From NCBI GenBank assembly GCA_042576225.1, contig JBHPCA010000016.1, forward strand, positions 1 through 27,996: a stretch of 27,996 nt of DNA, read 5' to 3'. A model generated the notes under the pieces. That model did not search any database. It saw only the letters and a list, made by a program, of their open reading frames with translations, and was not told where the DNA came from. Made by a program: the position numbers and the translations under genes. Shown one piece after another: positions 1 to 7,487 of this stretch (the first letter of the stretch is position 1; every line of letters begins with the position of its first letter). This DNA is from GWF2-30-66 sp042576225 (GTDB taxonomy: Bacteria; Babelota; Babeliae; Babelales; Vermiphilaceae).

Positions 1-60
1 TCGTCAGGCTCCAGTCTACGCCAAGGCTTCGACCGGCACGGCAGGGAGAACGGGGGGATA
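1..60. repeat. Degenerate copy of a dispersed GC-rich repeat, at the window edge
   Basis: The first 11 bases (tcgtcaggctc) match tcgtcaagctc of the repeat at 14591-14617 with one mismatch. Bases 42-60 (cagggagaacggggggata) match that repeat's other end apart from one substitution and one missing G. About 30 GC-rich bases lie between the two halves. This looks like the same element carrying an insertion, cut by the window edge. Its GC-richness contrasts sharply with the AT-rich surroundings. Assignment rests on visual matching only. Confidence 0.45.
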
Positions 61-291
61 GTCATTTTTTGGGTTATTCTTGCGTGATTTGTTAATTTTC
101 GGATAAGTTCTTAATCAAAAATTTCTATGTCTATTTTAGGGGTGTAAGGCTGTGGAGGACAAGATGGGTGGTATAGCCAAGTTTTCACCCAAATTTCAAA
201 AGATTATGGAAATATTGATAAAAACATATATAAACGCAGTTATAGGGGGTGCTTTATGGCGCCCCCTAACATACAAACAAATGAAGATTTT
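61..291. other. Intergenic stretch without a convincing gene
   Basis: About 230 bases. A 79-codon open frame starts at 152 but resembles no family, has no good ribosome site and overlaps the 3' end of the opposite-strand acetyltransferase, so I do not call it. The only structure of note is the stem-loop at 243-268. Confidence 0.5.
243..268 (-). terminator. GC-rich stem-loop 3' of the acetyltransferase gene
   Basis: Bases 243-252 (tagggggtgc) pair with 259-268 (gcgcccccta): ten pairs including one G-T, with a six-base loop. It sits about 25 bases past the stop codon of the minus-strand gene at 292-1038, where a transcript end would be expected. No good T-run follows on either strand, so it may be a 3'-end-stabilising hairpin rather than an intrinsic terminator. 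Confidence 0.35.
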
Positions 292-1038
292 TTACAGAAG
301 GTTTATCAATCTTTCTGCTGTTTTTTGTAAAATGTTTATCTGTTTGATCTTATACTCAAAAAATATCCAATGTTTCGGATTTAATTTATGATCCATGATT
401 GGATTATTGTCTTTGGTAAAACCCCAAGCCATATAAGCATTGCGTGCTGTGTCATTGGTAACCCTAGTACACAGAAAAAAGTGTTTAATGTCAGGTTTAA
501 TTTTAAAAATTGAACTCATAAGCAGCTTTCCAAGGCCGCGATTCTGACATGCTGGGTCTACGGCAATGCTCATGACTCCCTTAACATAATTTGATCGAAC
601 TTTGAATGTAATATATCCATGCAAAGCATTTGTCCGTTGGTCCTTAATTGTAACGAAATAATAAATATCTTTTGCAAACATCGCAATTAAATCAGCACTC
701 AATGTTGATGCGTCAAAAATCTGGTGTGATTTAAGGAGTGCTTCCATTGTTTTTTCTGCGGATCGCCAATCAACGTTTTCAAGCCCATTTTTAAACAGAG
801 GTTCAAATGGTTTGAAATAATCCTCTGTACTTACAACCTGCGGATATGCTCGTAAAAATTTCATTTCCACCGGAATGAACGCTTTACGTGTAAGTTCCCA
901 AACATCCTTCATTGCGGTTGCAAATTTTGGTTCGATGAGCGATGTTTTTTGCCATTCAATGACAACAGGTACTCCAAATTTATCGTTAGTGGTAAATTTA
1001 CCAGCGATTTTTGGAGGAAATGGTTTTTGATTATTCAT
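292..1038 (-). CDS. GNAT-family N-acetyltransferase
   Basis: A 248-residue protein whose C-terminal half is a GNAT acetyl-CoA-dependent acetyltransferase fold. The acetyl-CoA loop is QNRGLG at 165-170, following the strand MSIAVDP, and the second motif is NDTARNAYMAWGF at 195-207. The N-terminal ~120 residues are not recognisable and may set the substrate, which is unknown. Start choice: the frame stays open upstream to a GTG at 1149 with a fair AAGGA site, which would add 37 mostly hydrophobic residues. I prefer the ATG at 1038 because a perfect TATAAT lies on this strand at 1076-1081, placing transcription start inside that extension. No co-directional neighbour exists, so it is probably monocistronic. 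The family is confident; the start is less so. Confidence 0.8.
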   Translation of the reverse strand: MNNQKPFPPKIAGKFTTNDKFGVPVVIEWQKTSLIEPKFATAMKDVWELTRKAFIPVEMKFLRAYPQVVSTEDYFKPFEPLFKNGLENVDWRSAEKTMEALLKSHQIFDASTLSADLIAMFAKDIYYFVTIKDQRTNALHGYITFKVRSNYVKGVMSIAVDPACQNRGLGKLLMSSIFKIKPDIKHFFLCTRVTNDTARNAYMAWGFTKDNNPIMDHKLNPKHWIFFEYKIKQINILQKTAERLINLL

Positions 1039-1075
1039 TGTTTTAGTTCTTTCACTATAAAGTTCAATATTTTGA

Positions 1076-1081
1076 ATTATA
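1076..1081 (-). promoter_or_regulatory. Candidate -10 box for the GNAT gene
   Basis: The minus strand reads TATAAT here, 37 bases upstream of the ATG at 1038. A good -35 is not evident: ATGACA occurs only 11 bases upstream, too close. The perfect hexamer at a suitable distance is the main support. Confidence 0.35.
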
Positions 1082-1149
1082 CAATTATTTACTGTCATGC
1101 TTATGTAAAGATACAAAAGCAATATTATGTAATACGCATAAATATACAC

Positions 1150-1578
1150 TGTAAATCCTTAAAGTGTGCATAGAACATCATCGTGTTCCATCACATAATA
1201 TATATGGTAATAAGATTAGAAACGAGAAAACACAGCGAAGACGAACAAGCGTCTACCGGCTGGTCTATTTAAATGATTAGGTAAGAAAAAACTTTCATAA
1301 ATCACCTGCTGAAATTAAAGCGAGGGGCAAAAAATATAACTCATCAGATATAATAACATAAAGGTATTTTTAATGCAAATTCAATTTTCAGAGGATTTGA
1401 GTTGGAATTTGCTTTATTTTTAAAACTTGTCTAAAATTAAATATTATTGCGATTTTCTGATGATATCGAGAGCTTAATAGAGCATAATAGAGTAATTTTC
1501 CCGATTATTTTTGCAAGTTATATACAAGCTATAAAATTGGGGCCAAAGAGATTTAAATAGGTTTCAGGGGATTTATAA
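1150..1578. other. Divergent intergenic region upstream of the pot operon
   Basis: This 429-base AT-rich gap separates the minus-strand GNAT gene from the plus-strand pot cluster. I see no gene family, tRNA or strong hairpin. A 22-codon open frame at 1204-1272 has no ribosome site and is not called. At 1470-1497 a decamer like gagcttaata is repeated with a 10-bp period. Closer to the gene, TTGCAA (1511-1516) and TATAAA (1530-1535) are only 13 bp apart, a poor promoter spacing, so the operon promoter is not pinned down. Confidence 0.5.
1470..1497. repeat. Short tandem repeat, 10-bp period, about 2.5 copies
   Basis: The units gagcttaata and gagcataata differ at one base and are followed by a partial unit beginning gagtaat. 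The repeat lies about 85 bases upstream of the first gene of the pot run. Similar 10-11 bp period repeats occur in front of other genes in this window. Confidence 0.5.
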
Positions 1579-2382
1579 ATGTGCATGAATACTAACACTA
1601 AGAGTGACGCTAAAAGTGGTGCTAATAGTCCGGATAAAATAGAGCACGCAGGGTGCATAGAGTGCCAAGATTTTGGATGCCCCATGCATGGAGATAAACA
1701 TACGGGGGGTTTTGTTTCCGAGTTAATATGTCACTTGCCGTATGCAATTTTTTCTGTTGCGTTTTGTTTGATAATTTTATGTTTCTTGAGTTATTTTACG
1801 TTTAATTACCATGTCGAGCCGGCAGTGTTAAAAAACAGCTCTAGTATATTGTTTCATGGGTTTCATTTTATACATATTTTGTTTTCGGTTACGGGGTCGT
1901 TAATTACGTTTTATAGATTTTCAAAAGGGATAATTAAAGGGATGCTTGTTGGTGCGTTTTCAGCATTGATTTTTTGTCCGTTATCTGACGCCCTGATGCC
2001 CTATTTGGCAGGAAGAATTTTGGGTGTAAAAATGGTATTTCATTTTTGTATATTGCATGAATATCAAAATATTTTACCGTTTGTGGTTGCAGGAATTATT
2101 AATGGCCTTGCGCTTGGTATGCTTGACAGATCTAAGCTATCGGCTTACTCCTTTGGGTCACACTTTTTACACATTTTAGTGAGTGCGTTTGCTTCTATGT
2201 TCTACTTGGTATCTTTTGGAATGATTCATTGGCATTCACAAATAGGTATGATATTTATATTTTTAGTTATAGCTGTTGTTATACCGTGTATATTGTCGGA
2301 TATTATAACCCCGATGACATTTGCAAGGGTAGATAAAAGAAATGAGAGAAATAAAATTAAAAAACGTCAAGAAGACGTTTAA
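1579..2382 (+). CDS. Polytopic membrane protein with a Cys/His-rich N-terminus, unknown function
   Basis: A 267-residue protein I do not recognise. The hydrophilic N-terminus has a metal-site-like pattern, C-x2-C-x4-C-x2-H (CIECQDFGCPMH), within residues ~26-40. Then come about six hydrophobic segments from residue ~50 to ~250, with several His residues in or near membrane segments, and a charged tail ending in KKRQEDV. AGGGGA at 1565-1570 is a good ribosome site for the ATG at 1579; a second ATG lies two codons on. The gene overlaps potA by 41 bp, so translation is probably coupled and the product may work with the transporter, for example as an accessory or metal-sensing membrane partner. 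That role is inference only. Confidence 0.8.
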   Translation: MCMNTNTKSDAKSGANSPDKIEHAGCIECQDFGCPMHGDKHTGGFVSELICHLPYAIFSVAFCLIILCFLSYFTFNYHVEPAVLKNSSSILFHGFHFIHILFSVTGSLITFYRFSKGIIKGMLVGAFSALIFCPLSDALMPYLAGRILGVKMVFHFCILHEYQNILPFVVAGIINGLALGMLDRSKLSAYSFGSHFLHILVSAFASMFYLVSFGMIHWHSQIGMIFIFLVIAVVIPCILSDIITPMTFARVDKRNERNKIKKRQEDV

Positions 2383-3442
2383 TGGCGAGGTCATTCTCGA
2401 GGATCTAAATTTAACTATTCCCAAAGGCGAATTTTTTGCTTTACTTGGCCCTAGTGGCAGTGGAAAGACTACACTCTTGAGGCTTATAGCGGGATTTGAA
2501 ACGGTTGATTCAGGGTCGATTTTTTTGGGAAACGAAGATATCACTCATGTGCCGATACACAAACGAAGGGTGAATACAGTGTTTCAAAATTATGCGCTGT
2601 TTCCCCATTTTAATGTGTTTGATAACGTTGCCTATAGCCTGAAAATTAAAAACGTAAAAAAAGATATTATTGAGCAAAAAGTTATCAACGTTTTGAAAAA
2701 GGTGCACCTTGAGAAGCATATCTATAAATCCATAGATCAGCTTTCTGGGGGCCAGCAGCAGCGAGTTGCATTAGCAAGAGCTATCATAAATGAGCCGGAT
2801 GTGTTGTTGCTTGATGAGCCGTTAGCAGCGCTTGATTTAAAACTCAGAGAAAAAATGCTTGTTGAGCTGATAGATTTACAAGAAGTTTTGCAGACAACGT
2901 TTGTCTATGTTACCCATGATCAGTTTGAAGCGCTTACGGTAGCTGATAGAATGGCGATCATGAATAGTGATGGTGAAATTGATCAGGTGGGAACACCAAA
3001 AGAGATTTATGAGTTTCCTCGCTCATCTTTTGTTGCCAAGTTTGTAGGTTCGACCAATATTTTTAAAGGTGTGCTGCACATAGAGGAAAACGAGGAAAAC
3101 AAGGGTTTCATTGAGCTAGGTGATCTTGGTAAATTCGAGGTTGCTTTGCCAAAGAACAGAAAGTGGGTGTGTAGTGGGTGTACTGTTTTGATGAGTATTC
3201 GCCCAGAAAAGATTGAAATAAGCAAGAAAAAATTAGAAGGCTTTTCAAACTGCTTAGAAGGTGTAGTAGATTCTATCGTGTATCATGGAAGGTCGACACA
3301 GTATCATGTTGAACTTGCAAATGATAGAATCGTACATGTATTTGAACAGAATGAGGAGCATTTTCCTCAGGAAGTGATTGATTACGACGACAAAGTTTAC
3401 ATATACTGGCAAAAAGAAAATGTTGTGCTGCTTGAAAAATAA
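2342..3442 (+). CDS. potA: Polyamine ABC transporter ATP-binding protein PotA
   Basis: The 366-residue ATPase of a spermidine/putrescine-type importer. Visible motifs are Walker A GPSGSGKTT (36-44), Q-loop Q82, signature LSGGQ (134-138), Walker B LLLDE (155-159) and H-loop H192. A C-terminal regulatory (TOBE-type) domain spans roughly 240-366. Length matches the PotA/CysA class. The start overlaps the upstream membrane gene by 41 bp; an AAGGG lies 12 bases before the ATG. potB, potC and two potD-like genes follow on the same strand, which fixes the family assignment. Polyamine specificity is inferred from PotB/C/D similarity, not proven. Confidence 0.93.
   Translation: MREIKLKNVKKTFNGEVILEDLNLTIPKGEFFALLGPSGSGKTTLLRLIAGFETVDSGSIFLGNEDITHVPIHKRRVNTVFQNYALFPHFNVFDNVAYSLKIKNVKKDIIEQKVINVLKKVHLEKHIYKSIDQLSGGQQQRVALARAIINEPDVLLLDEPLAALDLKLREKMLVELIDLQEVLQTTFVYVTHDQFEALTVADRMAIMNSDGEIDQVGTPKEIYEFPRSSFVAKFVGSTNIFKGVLHIEENEENKGFIELGDLGKFEVALPKNRKWVCSGCTVLMSIRPEKIEISKKKLEGFSNCLEGVVDSIVYHGRSTQYHVELANDRIVHVFEQNEEHFPQEVIDYDDKVYIYWQKENVVLLEK
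2362..2380 (+). other. Hairpin in the overlap between the membrane gene and potA
   Basis: aaacgtc (2362-2368) pairs with gacgttt (2374-2380) around the loop aagaa, giving seven perfect pairs. It ends at the stop codon of the upstream gene and lies within codons 7-13 of potA. It could modulate translational coupling but may be chance in such a short stretch. Confidence 0.3.
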
Positions 3443-3514
3443 TTCTGAGATAGGTCTGCAAGATATTCAAATATTGGCAAGGGAAAGAAAAATATAGTGG
3501 GGAAGAAATAATAA

Positions 3515-4381
3515 ATGAGAAGAAATAGTTTTGAATCAGAAGGTGCAAGAGAGCATGCATTTGCGGTATCGCTACCAGCGGTTTTGTGGCAAGTGCTGTT
3601 TTTGTATGTACCGATTATTTTTATGATCTATATAAGTTTTGTAAAATCGTTTGATTTATCTATTTTTAAAAATTTGACCCTAGATAATTACAAAGCTTTA
3701 TTGAGTTATTCTTATTTTAAAGTGATTTTTAGGTCTGTACTTTTAGCGTTTTTAAATGCATTTTTTGGTTTGTTGATTGCGTATCCTATTGCATATTTTT
3801 TGGCTTTACGTGTAAAAAAACTTAAAAATATACTAATTTTTTTATTAGTATTGCCGTTTTGGACAAATTTTTTAGTCCAAGCGTATGCTTGGTTTTTTAT
3901 TCTTGATCATCATGGGTTACTAAATACATTTTTAATGAAAATGGGTTTGATCTCAGCGCCTTTACATATTCTTAATACTCATTGGGCAATTTACATTGTT
4001 ATGTTGTTCTGTTATTTGCCGTTTATGGTTTTGCCAATTTACAGTAGCATGGCAAAGATAGATAAATATGTGCTTGAGGCTTCTTCTGACTTAGGCGCAA
4101 CAAGTTGGCAAACTTGGTGGAATATAACATTGCCATTGTCTTTATCAGGAATAAAAACAGGATTCTTTTTAGTTTTGATACCATCATTTGGTGAATTTGT
4201 GATTCCTAATTTGCTTGGTGGGGGTAAAGTTATGTATGTTGGTTCTTTGATTTATTATTTCTTTTTGGAGACTAAAAATGTCTTTTTAGGCTCTGCTTTC
4301 ACCTGTTTTAGTGGTTTTGTTCTTATTGTTACTGCGTTTATTATATACTTAATTTTCAGACGACTAAGTCGTACCGACTAA
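3515..4381 (+). CDS. potB: Polyamine ABC transporter permease PotB
   Basis: A 288-residue inner-membrane permease with six predicted membrane segments. The EAA-type loop that contacts the ATPase reads EASSDLGATSWQTWWNITLPLS, with the conserved G at SDLGA. Segments such as LPFWTNFLVQAYAW and PSFGEFVIPNLLGGG are typical of PotB/PotH permeases. GGGGAAG at about 3499-3505 is a good ribosome site for the ATG. The gene is 72 bp downstream of potA and 46 bp upstream of potC. Its last codons (RLSRTD and stop) lie within a set of three tandem near-palindromes at 4361-4400, so the C-terminus may have been shaped by that repeat. Confidence 0.92.
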   Translation: MRRNSFESEGAREHAFAVSLPAVLWQVLFLYVPIIFMIYISFVKSFDLSIFKNLTLDNYKALLSYSYFKVIFRSVLLAFLNAFFGLLIAYPIAYFLALRVKKLKNILIFLLVLPFWTNFLVQAYAWFFILDHHGLLNTFLMKMGLISAPLHILNTHWAIYIVMLFCYLPFMVLPIYSSMAKIDKYVLEASSDLGATSWQTWWNITLPLSLSGIKTGFFLVLIPSFGEFVIPNLLGGGKVMYVGSLIYYFFLETKNVFLGSAFTCFSGFVLIVTAFIIYLIFRRLSRTD

Positions 4382-4400
4382 GTCGGTCCAACTTAGTTGG
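4361..4400. repeat. Three tandem near-palindromes at the potB-potC junction
   Basis: cgactaagtcg (4361-4371), ccgactaagtcgg (4374-4386) and ccaacttagttgg (4388-4400) follow each other at a 13-14 bp period. Each is self-complementary except at its centre. The second and third can also pair with each other as one longer hairpin. The array spans the potB stop codon and ends about 27 bases before potC. It could be an operator-like site or an RNA element trimming or attenuating the message between permease genes. Confidence 0.6.
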
Positions 4401-4427
4401 AATGAGATTAAGAGGTTAAGGGGTAAA

Positions 4428-5225
4428 ATGGTATCAAGTTTTAGGCTTGCAAGTCGCAAAATATCAAGTTATATGTTGCCAGTGTTTGTTGCTATTGCAT
4501 ACTGTATTTTATATGCGCCAATCATTGTGCTGGTAATTTTTTCATTCAATAAAAACCCATTGTCTTATAAGTGGCATGGTTTTTCTTTTGTCTGGTATAA
4601 AGAACTATTTGCCTCTGTTGAAATACTTGATGCGTTGAAAAATTCTCTTATCGTAGCTTTTTCCTCTGTTTTCTTAAGTGTTACAATGGCATTGTTTTAT
4701 GTGTTTTATGGTAAAAGCAGCTTCTTAAATAGATTAGTTATTTTGTTTTATGGAAGTTTAATTGCACCGGAGATTGTTTTAGCTGTTGGTTTGCTTAGTA
4801 TTTTTACTTTTTTTTCCATGCCCTTAGGTCTTACCACTTTAATTGTAGGGCACACGCTTGTGGGTCTGGCGTTTGTTGTGCCGATTATAAAAAATGGACT
4901 TGCGCAAATGGATTATAGATTAATTGAGGCGTCTATGGATTTGGGCGCAACTGAAAAGCAAACATTTTATAAAATTGTTATCCCTGTGTTATATCCAGCA
5001 ATAATATCTTCTGCATTATTGGTGTTTATTGTTTCACTGGATGATTTTCTGATATCCTTTTTTTGTGCAGGAGCATCTACGTTGACGTTGCCCATGTACA
5101 TTTTTGCCGTCATAAAATCTGGAGCGACGCCAATTGTTAATGCTTTGTCAGCGATTTTGCTGGTGGTAAGTACTTTGTTGATATTGATTTTAACGGCTTT
5201 TAAGCTGAGAACGAGGTTGTTCTAG
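4428..5225 (+). CDS. potC: Polyamine ABC transporter permease PotC
   Basis: The 265-residue second permease subunit. The opening APIIVLVIFSFNKN and WYKELF are characteristic of PotC/PotI, and the ATPase-coupling loop reads EASMDLGATEKQTFYKIVIP. The DDFLISFFCAGASTLTLPMYI segment is also typical. Six membrane helices are predicted. AAGGGG just upstream is a strong ribosome site for the ATG. The stop codon is one base before the start of the next gene, so translation with the binding protein is probably coupled. Confidence 0.93.
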   Translation: MVSSFRLASRKISSYMLPVFVAIAYCILYAPIIVLVIFSFNKNPLSYKWHGFSFVWYKELFASVEILDALKNSLIVAFSSVFLSVTMALFYVFYGKSSFLNRLVILFYGSLIAPEIVLAVGLLSIFTFFSMPLGLTTLIVGHTLVGLAFVVPIIKNGLAQMDYRLIEASMDLGATEKQTFYKIVIPVLYPAIISSALLVFIVSLDDFLISFFCAGASTLTLPMYIFAVIKSGATPIVNALSAILLVVSTLLILILTAFKLRTRLF

Positions 5226-5226
5226 T

Positions 5227-6306
5227 ATGGCGAGTTTGAATATTTCGAAAATAAGTATAAGATTTTTGATTATATTTTTTTGGATATCTGTAATAGCTCT
5301 TTTTTTGTTTTCTCCTCGAATTACAAAACTTTTTGTGCCAAGAAAAAGTTTGTCTATTTTTATTTTTCCAAAACTGTTTGATGTGCAATATCTTGCTAGG
5401 TTTGAGAAGGAGACAGGAATCAAGTTGCGCGTGAGTTATTACGAGAATAATGATGAGCTTTTAATTAAGATGAGGAAAACAAAAGGGCAGGGGTTCGATA
5501 TTATAATCCCTTCTGATTATGCAGTTGATATTCTTAGAAAAGAAGGCTTACTTAAAAAACTTGATAAATCTCGACTTGATTTTCTTGGTCGTATAAACAA
5601 AAATTTTATGGGAAAATATTTTGATCCAAGTAATAATTATTCAATTCCATACTCTTGGGAGACGTACAAAATAGGCTATAACAAAAACATGTTTAAAAAA
5701 CCCCCACTCGATAGTTGGAAATTAGTCTTTAGTCAAAACTATCACCCAAAATGTGTAATAATGAACAATAACCCCAGAGAAGCAGTATTGCTTGCTGCTT
5801 TTTATCTGTTTGGTTCGATAGACAATTTAGATGATGAAAAATTAGAAAAAATTAAAAATTTACTTATTAAGCAAAAAAAATGGGTTGAGGTGTACACTGA
5901 TATTAGGTCTGACTATATGTTAGAGACTGAAGCCTGTCCCGTGGCAGTTGGCTCTTCTGGAGAGATATGGAAGGCAACCAGGTTTAATAAGGATTTAGGG
6001 TTTTTGGTTCCCAAAGAGGGGACGTTTATGCTTATAGACAGCGTCGCCGTGTCTGCGAAAAGCAAAAATGATGATTTTATTTATAAGTTTCTTAATTTTC
6101 TTTACTCTAAAGGGGTTATGAATTATCATGTACAGAAGTATTCTTTATTACCTGTTATGAAGGATACGCAGTTGTACGGTTATCTGAGAAAGTCGCTTGA
6201 AAAGATAGAAAAAGCGTTAAAAGAAGCAAAAAAGATTGATTTTTTTAGAAATGTTTTATCTGAAAAGCAGTTAAATAAAATTTGGATAGACCTAAAAGTT
6301 AAATAA
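5227..6306 (+). CDS. potD: PotD-like polyamine-binding protein, membrane-anchored (copy 1)
   Basis: A 359-residue extracytoplasmic solute-binding protein of the PotD/PotF type. One hydrophobic segment (~residues 13-33) is followed by SPRITKLF, with no lipobox Cys and no clear signal-peptidase site, so it is likely tethered by an uncleaved helix. Family landmarks are PSDYAVDIL, the GSSGEIWKATR segment and PKEGTFMLIDS. The last corresponds to the E. coli PotD stretch around W255 and D257: the Asp that would bind an amine is kept, while the aromatic appears replaced by an aliphatic residue (alignment by eye). It starts one base after potC and is followed by a close paralogue. Polyamine or a related cationic ligand is the likely substrate. 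Confidence 0.88.
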   Translation: MASLNISKISIRFLIIFFWISVIALFLFSPRITKLFVPRKSLSIFIFPKLFDVQYLARFEKETGIKLRVSYYENNDELLIKMRKTKGQGFDIIIPSDYAVDILRKEGLLKKLDKSRLDFLGRINKNFMGKYFDPSNNYSIPYSWETYKIGYNKNMFKKPPLDSWKLVFSQNYHPKCVIMNNNPREAVLLAAFYLFGSIDNLDDEKLEKIKNLLIKQKKWVEVYTDIRSDYMLETEACPVAVGSSGEIWKATRFNKDLGFLVPKEGTFMLIDSVAVSAKSKNDDFIYKFLNFLYSKGVMNYHVQKYSLLPVMKDTQLYGYLRKSLEKIEKALKEAKKIDFFRNVLSEKQLNKIWIDLKVK

Positions 6307-6338
6307 AAATTTATTTTAAGAAACTGGGTAATTGTGTA

Positions 6339-7439
6339 GTGGCATCAGGAGCAAAAATATATATACTTAAAAAATTTGTTATCAGGTTTTTTGTTTTTAC
6401 TCTTTCTATCTTATTAACATATCTCTTACTCTTTTCTCCTCGTATAATTAATTTCTACAAAAGCAAAAAAAGCTTAAATATTTTTACATTTCCGCAATTA
6501 ATCGATGCAGAGTATGTAGCCGAATTTGAAAAAAACACCGGAATAAAATTAAATATTAGCTACTATGAAAATAATAACGAGCTTTTGATCAAGATGAGAA
6601 AGACCAAAGGACGGGGCTACGACATTGTGATTCCTTCTGATTACACGGTTGATATTTTAATTAAAGAAGGGCTACTTAAAAAAATAGATAAATCTAAACT
6701 TACGTTTTTAAACAACATAAGCGAAAAATTTTTAGGCTGCTATTTTGACAAGCAGAACCAATACTCAGTTCCCTATTTGTGGGAAGTGTATAACATTGGG
6801 ATAAACAAAAAGTTCGCAGGGAATCATCCCGCAGGGACTTATAATTTCGAGCCGAGCCTAAAACTTATTTTTGATAAAAATATTACACCAGGGTCTATCA
6901 TCATGAATAATAATGCCAGAGAGGCGATCTTGCTTGCTGCATTGTATCTGTTTGGCTCTATAGATAACTTAGACGATGAAAAAATAAAACAAATTAAAGA
7001 TCTTTTGCTTGCACAAAAGGAGTGGGTCGAGGCCTATACAGATTTAAGGGCAGACTATCTATTGCTCTGCCAAGACTCACCTATTGCCATTGGTACCAGT
7101 GGGGAAATTTGGCATGCCACAAGGTTTGACGAAGATTTAGATTTTTTAGTCCCAAAAGAAGGAACTTTTATTGTCATAGACAGTATCGCGATACCTGCCA
7201 AAAGCAAAAAAGATGAACTTATCTATAAGTTTTTAAATTATTTGTATAAACCAGAAGTGGTGAGCCACCATGTTGAGAAATATTCTCTATTTCCGACGAT
7301 CAAAGATGTGCAAATGGGCGAGTATTTTGTAACCTCTATAGAAAAAATTTGGAAAGAAGCAAAACAAATAGTATTCTTTGAAAATGTTTTGTCTGAGAAG
7401 CAGCTTAATGAGATCTGGATAGAGCTTAAATCAAGTTGA
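6339..7439 (+). CDS. potD: PotD-like polyamine-binding protein, membrane-anchored (copy 2)
   Basis: A 366-residue tandem paralogue of the preceding gene, alignable along nearly its whole length. Shared stretches include ELLIKMRKTKG, IPSDY, LYLFGSIDNLDDEK and FFENVLSEKQLN (copy 1 has FFRNVLSEKQLN). It also has a single N-terminal hydrophobic helix followed by SPRI, and no lipobox. The aromatic position next to the conserved Asp is again aliphatic (EGTFIVIDS). It appears to start at GTG 6339; no strong SD is visible and no better in-frame start lies downstream within the conserved part. The pair arose by gene duplication and could give two ligand preferences for one permease. Confidence 0.88.
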   Translation: MASGAKIYILKKFVIRFFVFTLSILLTYLLLFSPRIINFYKSKKSLNIFTFPQLIDAEYVAEFEKNTGIKLNISYYENNNELLIKMRKTKGRGYDIVIPSDYTVDILIKEGLLKKIDKSKLTFLNNISEKFLGCYFDKQNQYSVPYLWEVYNIGINKKFAGNHPAGTYNFEPSLKLIFDKNITPGSIIMNNNAREAILLAALYLFGSIDNLDDEKIKQIKDLLLAQKEWVEAYTDLRADYLLLCQDSPIAIGTSGEIWHATRFDEDLDFLVPKEGTFIVIDSIAIPAKSKKDELIYKFLNYLYKPEVVSHHVEKYSLFPTIKDVQMGEYFVTSIEKIWKEAKQIVFFENVLSEKQLNEIWIELKSS

Positions 7440-7487
7440 GAGGTGTTCAGAAAAAGCTGTAGGAATTTTTTAAGAAGGTTTAAAACT

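Noticed and set aside
152..391. 79-codon open frame on the plus strand
   Set aside because: No ribosome site, no family resemblance, low-complexity AT-driven composition, and it runs antisense into the 3' end of the GNAT gene.
1204..1272. 22-codon open frame in the intergenic region
   Set aside because: Too short, no SD, no recognisable sequence; expected by chance.
5227..5330. Lipoprotein signal on the PotD-like proteins
   Set aside because: No Cys follows the hydrophobic segment in either copy, so lipid anchoring is unlikely.
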